Part shown: positions 36,428 to 46,970 of the stretch, piece after piece
Layout of the letters: each line of letters starts with the position of its first letter
Numbering within the stretch: the stretch's first letter is position 1
Source: Nipponacmea schrenckii
Lineage: Eukaryota > Mollusca > Gastropoda > Lottiidae
Direction of reading: 5' to 3'
NCBI GenBank assembly: GCA_030562195.1
Contig: CM060202.1
Coordinates: 62,001 to 126,000, forward strand
DNA: 64,000 nt
Notes under the pieces: model-generated
The model's input: only the letters and a program-made list of their open reading frames with translations
Told to the model about the DNA's origin: nothing
The model's database searches: none
Program-made: the position numbers and the translations under genes

Positions 36428-37157
36428 TTGTTTATCTTGTAATTATCTCTTTAATATCTTTGTAATCTAGTGAAGACACTCTTATGCCTGAAGAAGCTAC
36501 ATTACTGAAATCCGGATCACATTTTATTGAGGAGCCCCTATATCCTAATGTTTGTAAGGTGTTATTCTTTTGTATTAAACATGTTATATTCTTATGACCT
36601 AGGAGTTATCATATGGACCACAGATCCAACTGGGGGTGGGTTTCAAAAGCCTACCGCCAACCGCTGCCAACCGGCCTACCGGAAGGAAAAAAATGCGCCA
36701 AAATAGATATTGTTAAATTTAAGGATCGTAGATTTTCATACAATAAAACGAAACTATTCAATTAGACGGAACTTTTGTTGACGTCAAAATTATGGAATCA
36801 AAATTATTTTAAAAATGAAAAGAAAAAAATAAATATTCATGTTCCTACTATTTTTACCTTAATGGAAGAATCAAGACATTTGAAATGGATATGGTTAGTT
36901 GAAGGTTATTTAATTTTTATCAACTGGGAATTATTCAACAATCTGTGTAGGCCTAATCTGACACCCAACTTCCAAGACTGTTCAAGTGCAAGGTCTTATT
37001 ATTATAATATTAGGCTTGTATTACTCAGTCAAATGATAGTCGCATGAGTAGACCTATAACTAGGCCTATAATATCAAAAGGCCTACTATGATAATTATAT
37101 ATCTTGTTACCATCTATGGGAAATTTTTAATAATTATTGAATTATTTTTATTTCCAG

Positions 37158-37689
37158 TCGTCACAAGATGAAATTGAGGCTGATTTTGACCGCCATGAAG
37201 ATTCAGTTTAAAGCTATGAGGAACAAGTACATGTGTTTGATGATAGTATGGCTGAAAATGAGGCTTTTTGTTCTGAAAGTTCATTTCTTCAAGCTTCAGT
37301 AATTTTGCATGATTATTGTGAACAGTGGATCAATCTACATTAAGCACAACTGTCAATAAATGTGTGCAAACATGTTGTTCCCCTACAATGAGTGTTAATT
37401 CTAGCATGCAAACTGAACTTACATCCATTAGATCTTTGTCTTGCCAAACTGATGAGATGACTTATGTGAAAGAACGTAAAGATTCTGCTACAAAAGTAAA
37501 TACACCTGATCTAACATTTGAGGACATATTCAAGTCTAATGAAAAGTGTATATTTTATACTGGGCTTCCTAACGCTGAAACATTTCAGTTGCTTTCTGAT
37601 GAAATGGCAGATGCAGGTGAGCATACACATAGAGCTGGATGTGGAGGGAACACTGGTCGACCAAGAATTTTAAGACCTATTAATGAAGC
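37158..37689 (+). pseudogene. ISL2EU-like transposase, 5' part only (unit A)
   Basis: Identical in outline to the 5' portion of the gene at 41162-42343, but cut off at 'RILRPINE' where the tandem duplication begins again (37687). A splice-acceptor-like TTTATTTCCAG precedes it. No DDE residues are present in this copy. Confidence 0.7.
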
Positions 37690-39202
37690 TAAAATTGAAC
37701 GTGTTTTCAAGAACAAGGGCTATAACTGACACTAAATATATTTCTATTTATTTGATTTATAATAGGGTTCATCCTTGGGTAAAAACAAATACTCAAGCCA
37801 AAGTTAATCAAAATCCATTAAGAATAGTTTTTTCTAGAGTGTTTACAAGCTAAAATTGAATGCGTTTTCAAGAACAAGGGCAGTAACCCATACTAAAAAT
37901 TTTTTCGATTTCGCTGATTTTCATTAGGGTTCATCCTTGAGTTATAACACACTCTCACACCAAGTTTCATCGAAATCCATCAAGAATTGTGCCATGTAGA
38001 GTGTTTACGAGACAAAAATCGAACGCGTTTAAAAGAACAAGGGCAATAATTCATATTAGATATATTTTGATATTTTTCATTTTCAATTAGGCTCATCCCT
38101 TGCGATATCCAACAATTCAGTGAGTTTTGTTAACATTGGTCATGAATTGTACCTTCTAGAGTGTTTATTAGCCAAAAAGTTAAACCCGTTTTCAAACACA
38201 AGGGCAATAACTGACACTAAATATATTTCGATTTATTTGATTTTCAATAAGGTTCATCCTTGGGTAAAAACAAATACTCAAGCCAAGTTTTATCAAAATC
38301 CATTAAGAATTGTTCTTTCTAGAGTGCTTACAAGCTAAAATTGAACGCGTTTTCAAACACAAGGGCAATAACTGATACTAAATATTTTTCAATTTAACTG
38401 AATTTCAATAGGGTTCATCCTTAGGTGATTACAAATACTCATGCCAAGTTATGTCAAAATCGCTCAAGAATTGTGACTTGTAGAGTGTTTACAAGGCAAA
38501 AATCCAACACATTTTATAGAACAAGGGCAATAATTCCTATTAAATATATTTCGATATGTGCTATTTTTAAAAGGGTTCATTCATAGGTGATATTAAACAA
38601 TTTCAGAAGGTTTCGTCAAAATCGGTCAATAACTGTGCTTTGTAGAGTATTTACAAGATAAAAATTGAACGCGTTTTCAAAAAAAGGGCAATAACTGATA
38701 TTAATTTTTTTTTCGATTTGAGTGCTTTTTAATAGGCTTCATCCTTGGGTGATAACAAATACTCAGGCCAAGTTTCATTAAAATCCATTAAAAATTGTTC
38801 TCTCAAGAGTGTTTACAAGCTAAAATTGAACGCGTTTTCAAGAACAAGGGCAATAACTCATACTAAATGTTTTTCGATTTCGCTGATTTTCGATAGGGTT
38901 TATCCTTGAGTTATAACATACTCTCACACCAAGTTTCATCAAAATCGGTCCAGAATTGCACGTTGTAGAGTGTTAACGAGCCATTCAAGAACAAGGGCAC
39001 GAACTCATACTAATTTTTTTCGGATTTCGCTGATTTTCAATAGGGTTCATCCTTGCGTGATCATAAACACTCATATTAAGTTTCATCTAAATCCGTCAAG
39101 AATTACACCGTGTAGAGTGTTTATGAGCAATTGTGGACGGACAGACGGACGGATGTGGGTGACGACAATATACGCCCCCCATTTCATGTGGGCGTATAAA
39201 AA
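37690..39202 (-). mobile_element. 'GGGCGTATA' element tandem core and right end (unit B)
   Basis: Duplicate of 33786-35300, with the hairpin end at 39172-39202. Confidence 0.65.
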
Positions 39203-39239
39203 ACGGTTACCTTATTAACTTTCCACCTGATGCTCCTTA

Positions 39240-39609
39240 GGGAGCCGCGGTGGCTCAGTGAGTTAGACGCTTGCTCGCTAACCTGAAGGTCCAGGGTTCA
39301 ATCCCGGCAAAGGTCGAGATGAACTTTCTGATTTTTCAGCCCGGTTTCCCCTTGTCAGTGATGCAGTTCGGAGGGATTCACATGGAAAAAGCGTCTAGTC
39401 GTTTGGATGGGACAATAAACCGAGGCCCTGTGTGCTACAGGCAGTGCACGTTAAAGATCCCTCGACAGTTGGAAACCGCAAAAAGAGTAGGCTCGTGCCG
39501 CTGTCCTGGCAAAATTTCCCTCATTGTACACTGAATGGCGTTGCCCGTCTTCATTAGCCCATAAGGTGCAGCAGAGTAGGACTTAAAACTCCATTCATTC
39601 ATTTCATTT
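39240..39609 (+). mobile_element. tRNA-derived SINE (copy B)
   Basis: Duplicate of 35336-35706 with the same 14-bp target-site duplication (39226-39239 and 39610-39623). The tail differs by a small repeat-number change (CATTCATTCATTTC versus CATTCATTTCATTTC). Confidence 0.85.
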
Positions 39610-39838
39610 CCTGATGCTCCTTAATGAACAATTTTGATCCAAGCACACAGCTCTTACAAAAAAGAAATCTCTCCACATGATATAGAATTAAAACGATCTG
39701 TATTCATTTTAGTATAATAATCAAAAAATTCTTTTAATTATCATGTTTGTAATTTTCATCAAAGTCTTTGTATGTATATATTTCTCATTATTGCTAATTA
39801 TTTTATAATTTGATTGATCATTTGTTATTGTAAAGCAC

Positions 39839-40330
39839 TTAAAGGGGCCCAGGCTTGATTTTTAGGGGTCGTTTTGGGCCTTTGTTACATTTAAACAGTC
39901 CTCAGAAATATTCAAGCTCTGAGAAAATCGCAAAATACCTTGAAATATGCCTCAAACAAAAAATTTTCATTTTTTTTTCGTGCTGTACGCGGCTGATCTC
40001 TAGTCAGTCTGAAAATTGTGTGTCCTGTTGACAAAGTCTACAATTGAAAAATGTGTTGTAGTCTGTTTATATAGATGACCGCTATTGCAAACAGGAAGGA
40101 TAACTCTTTGATTATCAAGACGAACCGTTTTCCAATATGGCGGGACGTTCGTAATTTCTTAAGTCATTATGATTTTTCAAACACGGATAATTATGGATAC
40201 ACATGGATTTGAAGGCTCAAATTTCAAAGGTAAGCCCTGTAGACTATTTCTGATTAGCTAACCAAAAGATTTCATGTGTTTGAGGCTGTCGGATGATTGT
40301 CCAAAACAAATAAAGCCTAGGCCCCTTTAA
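39839..40330. mobile_element. TTAA-flanked MITE, family 1, copy 4 (unit B)
   Basis: Duplicate of 35936-36427, with TTAA at 39839-39842 and 40327-40330. Confidence 0.85.
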
Positions 40331-41161
40331 TTGTTTATCTTGTAATTATCTCTTTAATATCTTTGTAATCTAGTGAAGACACTCATACTGTATATGACTT
40401 CCTAATATGCAATCTCTGATCAAGGTTAATCCTAATGGCTTCCCTTCATTTTGTATATGAGTTTAAATCAAAATTGGCATCACTCTTATGCCTGAAGAAG
40501 CTACATTACTGAAATCCGGATCACATTTTATTGAGGAGCCCCTATATCCTAATGTTTGTAAGGTGTTATTCTTTTGTATTAAACATGTTATATTCTTATG
40601 ACCTAGGAGTTATCATATGGACCACAGATCCAACTGGGGGTGGGTTTCAAAAGCCTACCGCCAACCGCTGCCAACCGGCCTACCGGAAGGAAAAAAATGC
40701 GCCAAAATAGATATTGTTAAATTTAAGGATCGTTGATTTTCATACAATAAAACGAAACTATTCAATTAGACGGAACTTTTGTTGACGTCAAAATTATGGA
40801 ATCAAAATTATTTTAAAAATGAAAAGAAAAAAATAAATATTCATGTTCCTACTATTTTTACCTTAATGGAAGAATCAAGACATTTGAAATGGATATGGTT
40901 AGTTGAAGGTTATTTAATTTTTATCAACTGGGAATTATTCAACAATCTGTGTAGGCCTAATCTGACACCCAACTTCCAAGACTGTTCAAGTGCAAGGTCT
41001 TATTATTATAATATTAGGCTTGTATTACTCAGTCAAATGATAGTCGCATGAGTAGGCCTATAACTAGGCCTATAATATCAAAAGGCCTACTATGATAATT
41101 ATATATCTTGTTACCATCTATGGGAAATTTTTAATAATTATTGAATTATTTTTATTTCCAG
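40331..41161. other. 5' region of the ISL2EU-like element, no clear gene
   Basis: The frame at 40779-41051 (90 codons) has no recognisable domain; I looked for a THAP-type finger and did not find one. The sequence ends in a good splice-acceptor-like tract (TTTTTATTTCCAG, 41149-41161). Unit A's matching stretch is 36428-37157. Confidence 0.4.
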
Positions 41162-42343
41162 TCGTCACAAGATGAAATTGAGGCTGATTTTGACCGCCAC
41201 GAAGATTCAGTTTAAAGCTATGAGGAACAAGTACATGTGTTTGATGATAGTATGGCTGAAAATGAGGCTTTTTGTTCTGAAAGTTCATTTCTTCAAGCTT
41301 CAGTAATTTTGCATGATTATTGTGAACAGTGGATCAATCTACATTAAGCACAACTGTCAATAAATGTGTGCAAACATGTTGTTCCCCTACAATGAGTGTT
41401 AATTCTAGCATGCAAACTGAACTTACATCCATTAGATCTTTGTCTTGCCAAACTGATGAGATGACTTATGTGAAAGAACGTAAAGATTCTGCTACAAAAG
41501 TAAATACACCTGATCTAACATTTGAGGACATATTCAAGTCTAATGAAAAGTGTATATTTTATACTGGGCTTCCTAACGCTGAAACATTTCAGTTGCTTTC
41601 TGATGAAATGGCAGATGCAGGTGAGCATACACATAGAGCTGGATGTGGAGGGAACACTGGTCGACCAAGAATTTTAAGACCTATTAATGAATTCTTTTTT
41701 GTACTGATGCGCCTCAGTTTGTCAACATGCAGCAACATCATTAATCAATGGATTTCCTACCTGCATGTGAAATTATCCTTTCTTATTGCATGGCTATCTA
41801 GAAAGAATATTAATCAGACAATGCCAAACAAGTTTAAGGTTAGATATCCAGACTGCAGAATTATTATTGATTGCACCGAGATCTATACGGAAACACCACA
41901 ATTACAGTCAAATGTATTCACATTACAAATAACAAATGACCTACAAAGCTTTATTGGGCATAAGTCCAGCTGGAGTGATAACATTTGTATCTGATCTCTG
42001 GTCAGGAAGAGTCAGTAACAAGCAATTGACCGAACGTTGTGGCATATTGGATTCATGCAAGTCAGGAGATTCCATCATGGCTGATAAAGGTTTTTTGATA
42101 TCAGATCTAACAATACCACGAGGCATTAACTTGATAATTCCACCCCTTAAAAGAACACGATTCTGTAGAAGACAAGTTGAAGAAACTACGAGGATTGCTA
42201 ATCTAAGGATTGATGTGGAAAGGGCAATGGAACGTGTGAAGAATTTTCAAATATTGCAAAGTGTTATACCAATAACTATATCAAAACAGGCATCAAAAAT
42301 CTGGAAAATACAACCCCCAATTGTTCATGATGAAGAGGAATAG
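41162..42343 (+). pseudogene. ISL2EU/DDE_Tnp_4-type transposase pseudogene
   Basis: After an N-terminal part with no domain I recognise, the frame from 41329 gives 'CIFYTGLPN' and 'INEFFFVLMRLSLS', 'INQWISYLHVKLSFLIAW' and 'RIIIDCTEIYTETP', which holds the first catalytic Asp. A frameshift or stop near 41925-41940 moves to the frame 41936-42343: 'GISPAGVITFVSDLWSGRVS', 'SIMADKGFLI' with the second Asp, and 'RIDVERAMERVKNFQIL' with the Glu. The helix-turn-helix region expected between 'LMRL' and 'STCSNIINQW' is shortened by roughly 20 residues. It lies convergent to the SAP/SWIM gene on the minus strand, an arrangement consistent with the two-gene ISL2EU class. The broken frame means it is inactive. 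Confidence 0.75.
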
Positions 42344-42460
42344 AAATATGTTCAAATAACTGGGGCGACAATTGACTAAACTTGGGAACCACAATAAAAG
42401 AGCTAATTGACAATGTTTAATATTTTATTGTTATTTTAAAGTGATTGCAAAATTAAAGAA

Positions 42461-42613
42461 GCACAAGATATATGGATATATACTATTTCTGACATTTATA
42501 AACACAATATTTCACATGCTCATACAGACAGCATTATCATTAGGCTGTCTGTATGAGCATGTCAAATATTGAGTCAATAAATGTCAGAAATAGTATATTG
42601 ATATATCTTGTGC
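42461..42613. repeat. Long imperfect hairpin between convergent transposon genes
   Basis: Arms of about 70 bp (42461-42533 and 42545-42613) pair with about ten mismatches: the left starts GCACAAGATATAT, the right ends ATATATCTTGTGC, and both contain 'GCTCATACAGACAG' or its complement near the loop. The loop is about 11 nt. It sits between the 3' ends of the transposase and the minus-strand accessory gene. Confidence 0.8.
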
Positions 42614-42725
42614 TTTACCTATGCCTTTTACTATTTGTTATTTTACTATTTGTTAAACAAATTGTTAAACTGAAATAAATAAAAACAAAATAAACAATTC
42701 AGTGCCCAATTTACAGCTGGCCATG

Positions 42726-42964
42726 TTAAAGGGAAACTATCCTCTATTTGATCAATGATTAATCTAATAAATTGTGTTTGCCTCTTCGCAACCCACCCAG
42801 CAAAAAACAAATTTGTTGCCGCATCCTTTGACGTAATTTAGTGAATTAAAAGGCATAACTCAGGTTACAGACAACAATTTTTTTTGTTGTTGGTTGAGTT
42901 GAGATGAGGAAAACACAATCTATTAGATGAATCCTCAATTAAATCGAGGATAGCTTCCCTTTCA
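42726..42964. mobile_element. Short TTAA-flanked MITE, family 4
   Basis: Terminal repeats AGGGAAACTATCCTC (42730) and GAGGATAGCTTCCCT (to 42960), with TTAA on the left and TTCA on the right (one change). Inverted similarity extends about 65 bp at each end. It is 231 bp and non-coding. Confidence 0.7.
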
Positions 42965-42997
42965 GAATCAAAATGAATCTTATGCAGATAAATTGAT

Positions 42998-44639
42998 TTA
43001 TGAAGATTGGTATAATGTTTTTCCTCTTTTAACTCTCTCACAGTGCAATTCTGGAATAACAGCAGATTTATAAAAATTATTAAGTTTAATCAACATATCA
43101 ATCCATAACACCTCATCAAAATCAATCCTCTCAACAGAGTGTCCTTTTAAAATCCACACAAAAAACCAAAACCAAAATCTGGACTGGTTATTATTCCTTG
43201 CCTTGCAACGTGCCATAGGGGGTTATTACTTTAACCTTTAGTTAGTTTTGCAACGAGCATACACTGGTCCTCTGAAATTGATAGTGAATCGTAATCATTT
43301 TCAAAATGCTTGGGATAATCCCAACTTGAAATTTTAGTTCTCCTACAAAACCATTTATAAACAGAAATGCACATTTTTTAAGTTGCTCACAGAACGTGAC
43401 AGGGGTAACATGGTCCAGATTATCTTGTCGTTTCGGTTGTTTAGGCCAAAACACGGTTGGTTCACCATCACTGAATTTATATTTCTTGAATACCAGATCC
43501 TGGGACTTCTTTGGACTGAGTTTTCGCTTCCGTAGCATGTTCCATTTGAATTTAGATGATGTTGATGCATGCGAACCTTCTTTCTTCTTGTCCGGAATAT
43601 CAACAACAGCATACAGAAGAGCAGCAATATGATAACAAGATTCTCCTTCACTAAAATACAATAATTATATATTGCTCAGAGGAAAGAAATATTGAAAATT
43701 CACAAAGCATTAAAGGGAAACTCTCCTCTATTTAATCAATGATTCATTAAATAGATTGCGTTTTCCTCATCTCAACCCACCAAGCACTTCTGTGCACCAG
43801 TTTGGGCGGAGGACAGACACGCACAATGCAATGCAATGAAGGCAATTTTGTCAGAACAGCAGCACAGCACAAGATTTAGCCTACTTTTTTTCAAATGGAT
43901 CAAGGATCTTGAGCATGCAAAGGGTGATAATTAGCTTGTCTAGTCTACGGCCTAGACTAGTAGTACAACTAAGCAGTATTACTTGTCTGCAAACACTAAA
44001 CCAAACTGTCTATCAAAGATGACTATGCCTACTCATATTTTTGGATAAGCTAATCAAAGTAAAGATTTTGATTAAAAATTAAGTACAGCAGATCTAGGCC
44101 TAGTCCTACTTAAAATAGTGTCAACATACCCTGCACTACATGTGCAACCAGCTGAGTGAATATGTCCAGAAACTTTGGCAACACATATCCAAACATCATA
44201 ATCTGGTTTCTTATTTTCATTTGCTGCACCAGGAATTGAAGGAATCACTTCAGCTGTCGTTTGGCTTTAATCGTATTTGTAAGGAATGAGCGATTTCGAC
44301 TCAGAACTAAGTAATTATACAAATCTGTTGATCTAATCTCAGGTATATTGTCAATGCACAACTCTCATTTCATCAAACAATGTGGTTCAGGAATCTGTTC
44401 ACCAAGTGGTGTTGTGAATCCTGTGGCGTTCCTTTCCACAAAGCGCTTCTTCTCCTCAGCTTGCAGTTCGCTTAACGGTCGATGACCCAGTTTTTCCACC
44501 CCTCGAGCTCTTTTCAAAAGTTCTGCTTTAGTCCCTGATATGTGGGCTCCACGTTTACGCAAATACTCCTTCAGGTCACATACACCAAGTTTTTATTAGT
44601 TTTTACTCCAATTATGTCGTTTGGTTCACGATCCGCCAT
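42998..44639 (-). pseudogene. ISL2EU accessory gene (SAP-SWIM, YqaJ-nuclease type) with the nuclease core deleted
   Basis: Minus strand. The start is ATG at 44639. After one frameshift an SAP motif appears ('RKRGAHISGTKAELLKRA', ~44560-44500). A second shift leads to 'DLYNYLVLSRNRSF', and a later segment has 'YDVWICVAKVSGHIHSAGC' (~44200-44140). A donor AGG|GTATGT at 44130/44129 and an acceptor TTTTAG|T at 43651/43650 join in frame to give a SWIM-type zinc finger (CxC ... CxH, with 'CTCSAG' and 'GESCYHIAALL'). The following exon carries 'KRKLSPKKSQDLVFKKYK' and, after a shift, 'SISEDQCMLVAKLTKG'. Family members continue with a YqaJ-like nuclease. Here the next recognisable piece is already C-terminal ('ERIDFDEVLWIDMLIKL', ~43140-43090), so the nuclease core is missing. 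The intron contains half a MITE. Confidence 0.65.
43710..43785. mobile_element. Half copy of TTAA MITE family 4 inside an intron
   Basis: TTAA (43710-43713) followed by AGGGAAACTCTCCTC and about 55 more bases matching the left end of 42726-42964. The right half is absent. Confidence 0.6.
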
Positions 44640-44889
44640 TTCATGAAGAATGCTCTCCAGAAGACTGATGCATGATGGGAAGATTAAATGCGCGTAATTT
44701 GAAAAGGGAGATAACAACACTTATTGAACATGGCTATAGTGAAGATGTTTTTTCAACTTATTCAGTGTCTTAACCATGCTTCTATAATTTCAAAACAAGT
44801 TAATAGTTCTCCAACCTGTCAATTTTCTATATGAAATTAATGATTTAAACCGGTTTGTAAAACCAGCTTTAAACAAGTGGTTGCCTAGC
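44640..44889. other. No recognised feature
   Basis: AT-rich sequence upstream of the accessory gene. It should contain the left terminus of the ISL2EU-like element as read on the minus strand, but I could not identify its terminal repeat. Confidence 0.4.
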
Positions 44890-45935
44890 AAGATACACCT
44901 ACTTTATAATATATTTTCTGCTTTAACACAGGCAAAAAAAAGATTATTTAGGTCTAATCCAAGTTCTTGTCAATATAAATGTTCACACCAAATTTGATTT
45001 GTATTTACTACATGTAGCTAATTTTCATGAAAACTGTATTGTCTTTCACAATCACAAGCCAATTTTGCAGTGTTTTGACTAAGTCAAGACAAAAAATCAA
45101 AAACAGTTTATCAAAAAATCGTCAATTTCGTACTTGACCAAGATCTCATCAACTTCAATGATCACACCAAATTTCATTCAAATCGGATGAAAACTGTTGT
45201 TTTGACGTGTATTGACTAAGTCAAGGGCAATAACTAAAAAGCGTTCACCAAAAAATCGTCACTATCAAACTTGTTTAAGATCTCATCAATGTAAATGATG
45301 ACACAAAATTTCATTCAAATCCAATAGAAATTGTGATCTCTATCACGTTAACAAGCCAGTTTTGACAGGTTTTAAATAAGTCAAGTGCAATAACTCAAAA
45401 ACCATTAATCAAAAAATAGCCTTTTTTGAATTTGTCCAAGATCTCATTAATATAAATGATCACAGCAAGTTTCATTCAAATCTAATGAAAAATATAGTCT
45501 CTATAGCGTTTACAAGCCAATTTTAACGCGTTTTGACTTAGTCAAGGACAATAACTCAAAAACTGTTTATTGAACAATCGCCAATTCAAACTTGTCTGAG
45601 ATCTCTTCAATATAAATAATCACAGCAAGTTTCATTCAAATCCATTGAAAACTGTTGTCTCTATCGCGTTCACAACCAATTCAAACTTGTCTGAGATCTC
45701 TTCAATATAAATAATCACAGCAAGTTTCATTCAAATCCATTGAAAATAGTCTCTATCGTGTTCACAAGCAAATGTTGACGCGTTTTGACTAAGCCAAGTG
45801 CAATAACTCAAAAACCAATTTTGAACTTGTCCGAGATCTAATCAATATAAATGATCACAGAAAATTTCATTCAAATCCGATAGTCTCTATCGCTTTCACA
45901 AGCAATTGTGGACGGACGGACAGGGGTGACGACCA
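44890..45935. repeat. Degenerate tandem repeat array (same class as 13563-14567)
   Basis: Six or more ~130-160-bp units with 'CAATAACTCAAAAACC', 'GAGATCTCTTCAATATAAAT' and 'CAGCAAGTTTCATTCAAATC', ending with a GGAC microsatellite (45909-45921) and 'CAGGGGTGACGAC'. Terminal hairpins are missing. Non-coding. Confidence 0.6.
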
Positions 45936-46185
45936 CCAGATTTCTTCGTCTATTGAAGTAGTCAACAAATCTTGGCCAACAAATTTGTCATTGACTATTA
46001 AAAATCACTATGATTCACAGCTGGCCACCAAAATTAACTTGATCAAAACACAAAATATTTCGGAATCTGACATACAAACACATTCAGAGGAAGTAATAAA
46101 TTGGGCCAAAAAGTCATATCGATGACTACAAAAAGAAACACTGTATCACTTTAAGAGAATCATTGCTAATTTGAAATGTTGAAAT
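45936..46185. other. No recognised feature
   Basis: Short stretch before the SGNH-like frame, possibly the upstream part of the same retroelement; no clear motif. Confidence 0.3.
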
Positions 46186-46970
46186 GTGGTGGAGGCCATG
46201 GATTTCCACCAAGACCGCCAACCAACTGGCTTCAAAACGGATAGGTACACACAGTTACCAAGCACTTCATCATATTTAGTAACACCAAACCAAAGACCAA
46301 ATACCTTACCAACCATTGTATCCCAAACCTTTTCTCCCGCCGACCATCAACACCACAGTCCTAAGTCAAATCCAGAAACTCCACAGTCCAACACCAAAAC
46401 CACATCCCGTCGTTGTTTGAGTTTGGGGAACACACTGCCGTGTAAACCAAGACGACATGAAAACCAAAGGACAAAACCAAATGGTTTCTGCCTACTTTTT
46501 TAAATCCAACCCTTATAAAAGGATCCTCCAACATCAGTAATATACCATCTATTGATCCTAATACTCAAGCTGAATCCTTCCCTGGTGCCCGTGTACAACA
46601 TATTACTCATTTACTTTCAAAGATTTCTCCATCCACTATTCCAAAGAAGGTTTTTCCACATTGGATTGAATAACAGAGAAGAGTCTGGTGAATCCATCAA
46701 CCGTCAGATGATGGAATGGATCAAATTGGCTAAATCCAAATTTCCTGCAGCCTCTCTGTTTGTAACCCAAATTCCATTCTCTAAAAATCTCCAACTTTCA
46801 GATCCCCAGTCAGCCACTAACCTCAGATGATTCAACGACCTATTATACCATAATCCCTCCTTTGACGCAAAAACCATTCCCTGTTTCAATTGGCGCTTTT
46901 TCAGACCACATCCACTGGATGACCCCCACTGCCAAAGCTATTTATTCCCAATGGGTCTCCCATTTAAACA
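46186..46970 (+). pseudogene. Retroelement ORF1-like fragment with SGNH-hydrolase-like domain
   Basis: The first frame (46186-46503) is rich in Pro, Ser, Thr and Asn and looks like a disordered N-terminal region. After a shift the sequence contains 'IKGSSNISNIPSIDPNTQ' (the GSSN block where SGNH hydrolases have their nucleophile). Next come 'SFPGARVQHITHLLS' and 'FLHIGLNNREES' (the block corresponding to GxND), then 'AASLFVTQIPFS'. I have seen this combination in uncharacterised proteins tied to metazoan retroelements; that is recall, not a search. It is cut off at 46971 by a 'GGGCGTATA' element. Confidence 0.5.

Larger units (their letters stand above)
33784..37686. repeat. Tandem segmental duplication, unit A (3.9 kb)
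   Basis: Nearly identical to 37686-41690. Unit A lacks about 102 bp present in unit B at ~40385-40486; the missing piece is bounded by short 'CACTC' direct repeats, so A likely lost it. Other differences are single bases and run lengths. The A/B junction at 37686-37688 shares only two or three bases (AAG). Confidence 0.9.
37686..41690. repeat. Tandem segmental duplication, unit B (4.0 kb)
   Basis: Second copy of 33784-37686, with the same order of repeat element, SINE, MITE and transposase 5' part. It runs on past 41690 into the transposase DDE core, so B's right side is the original context, while A's left side (near 33784) is the original left context. Confidence 0.9.

Noticed and set aside
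40331..41161. A THAP-type zinc finger upstream of the DDE transposase
   Set aside because: I looked for the C2CH pattern and found none in any frame.
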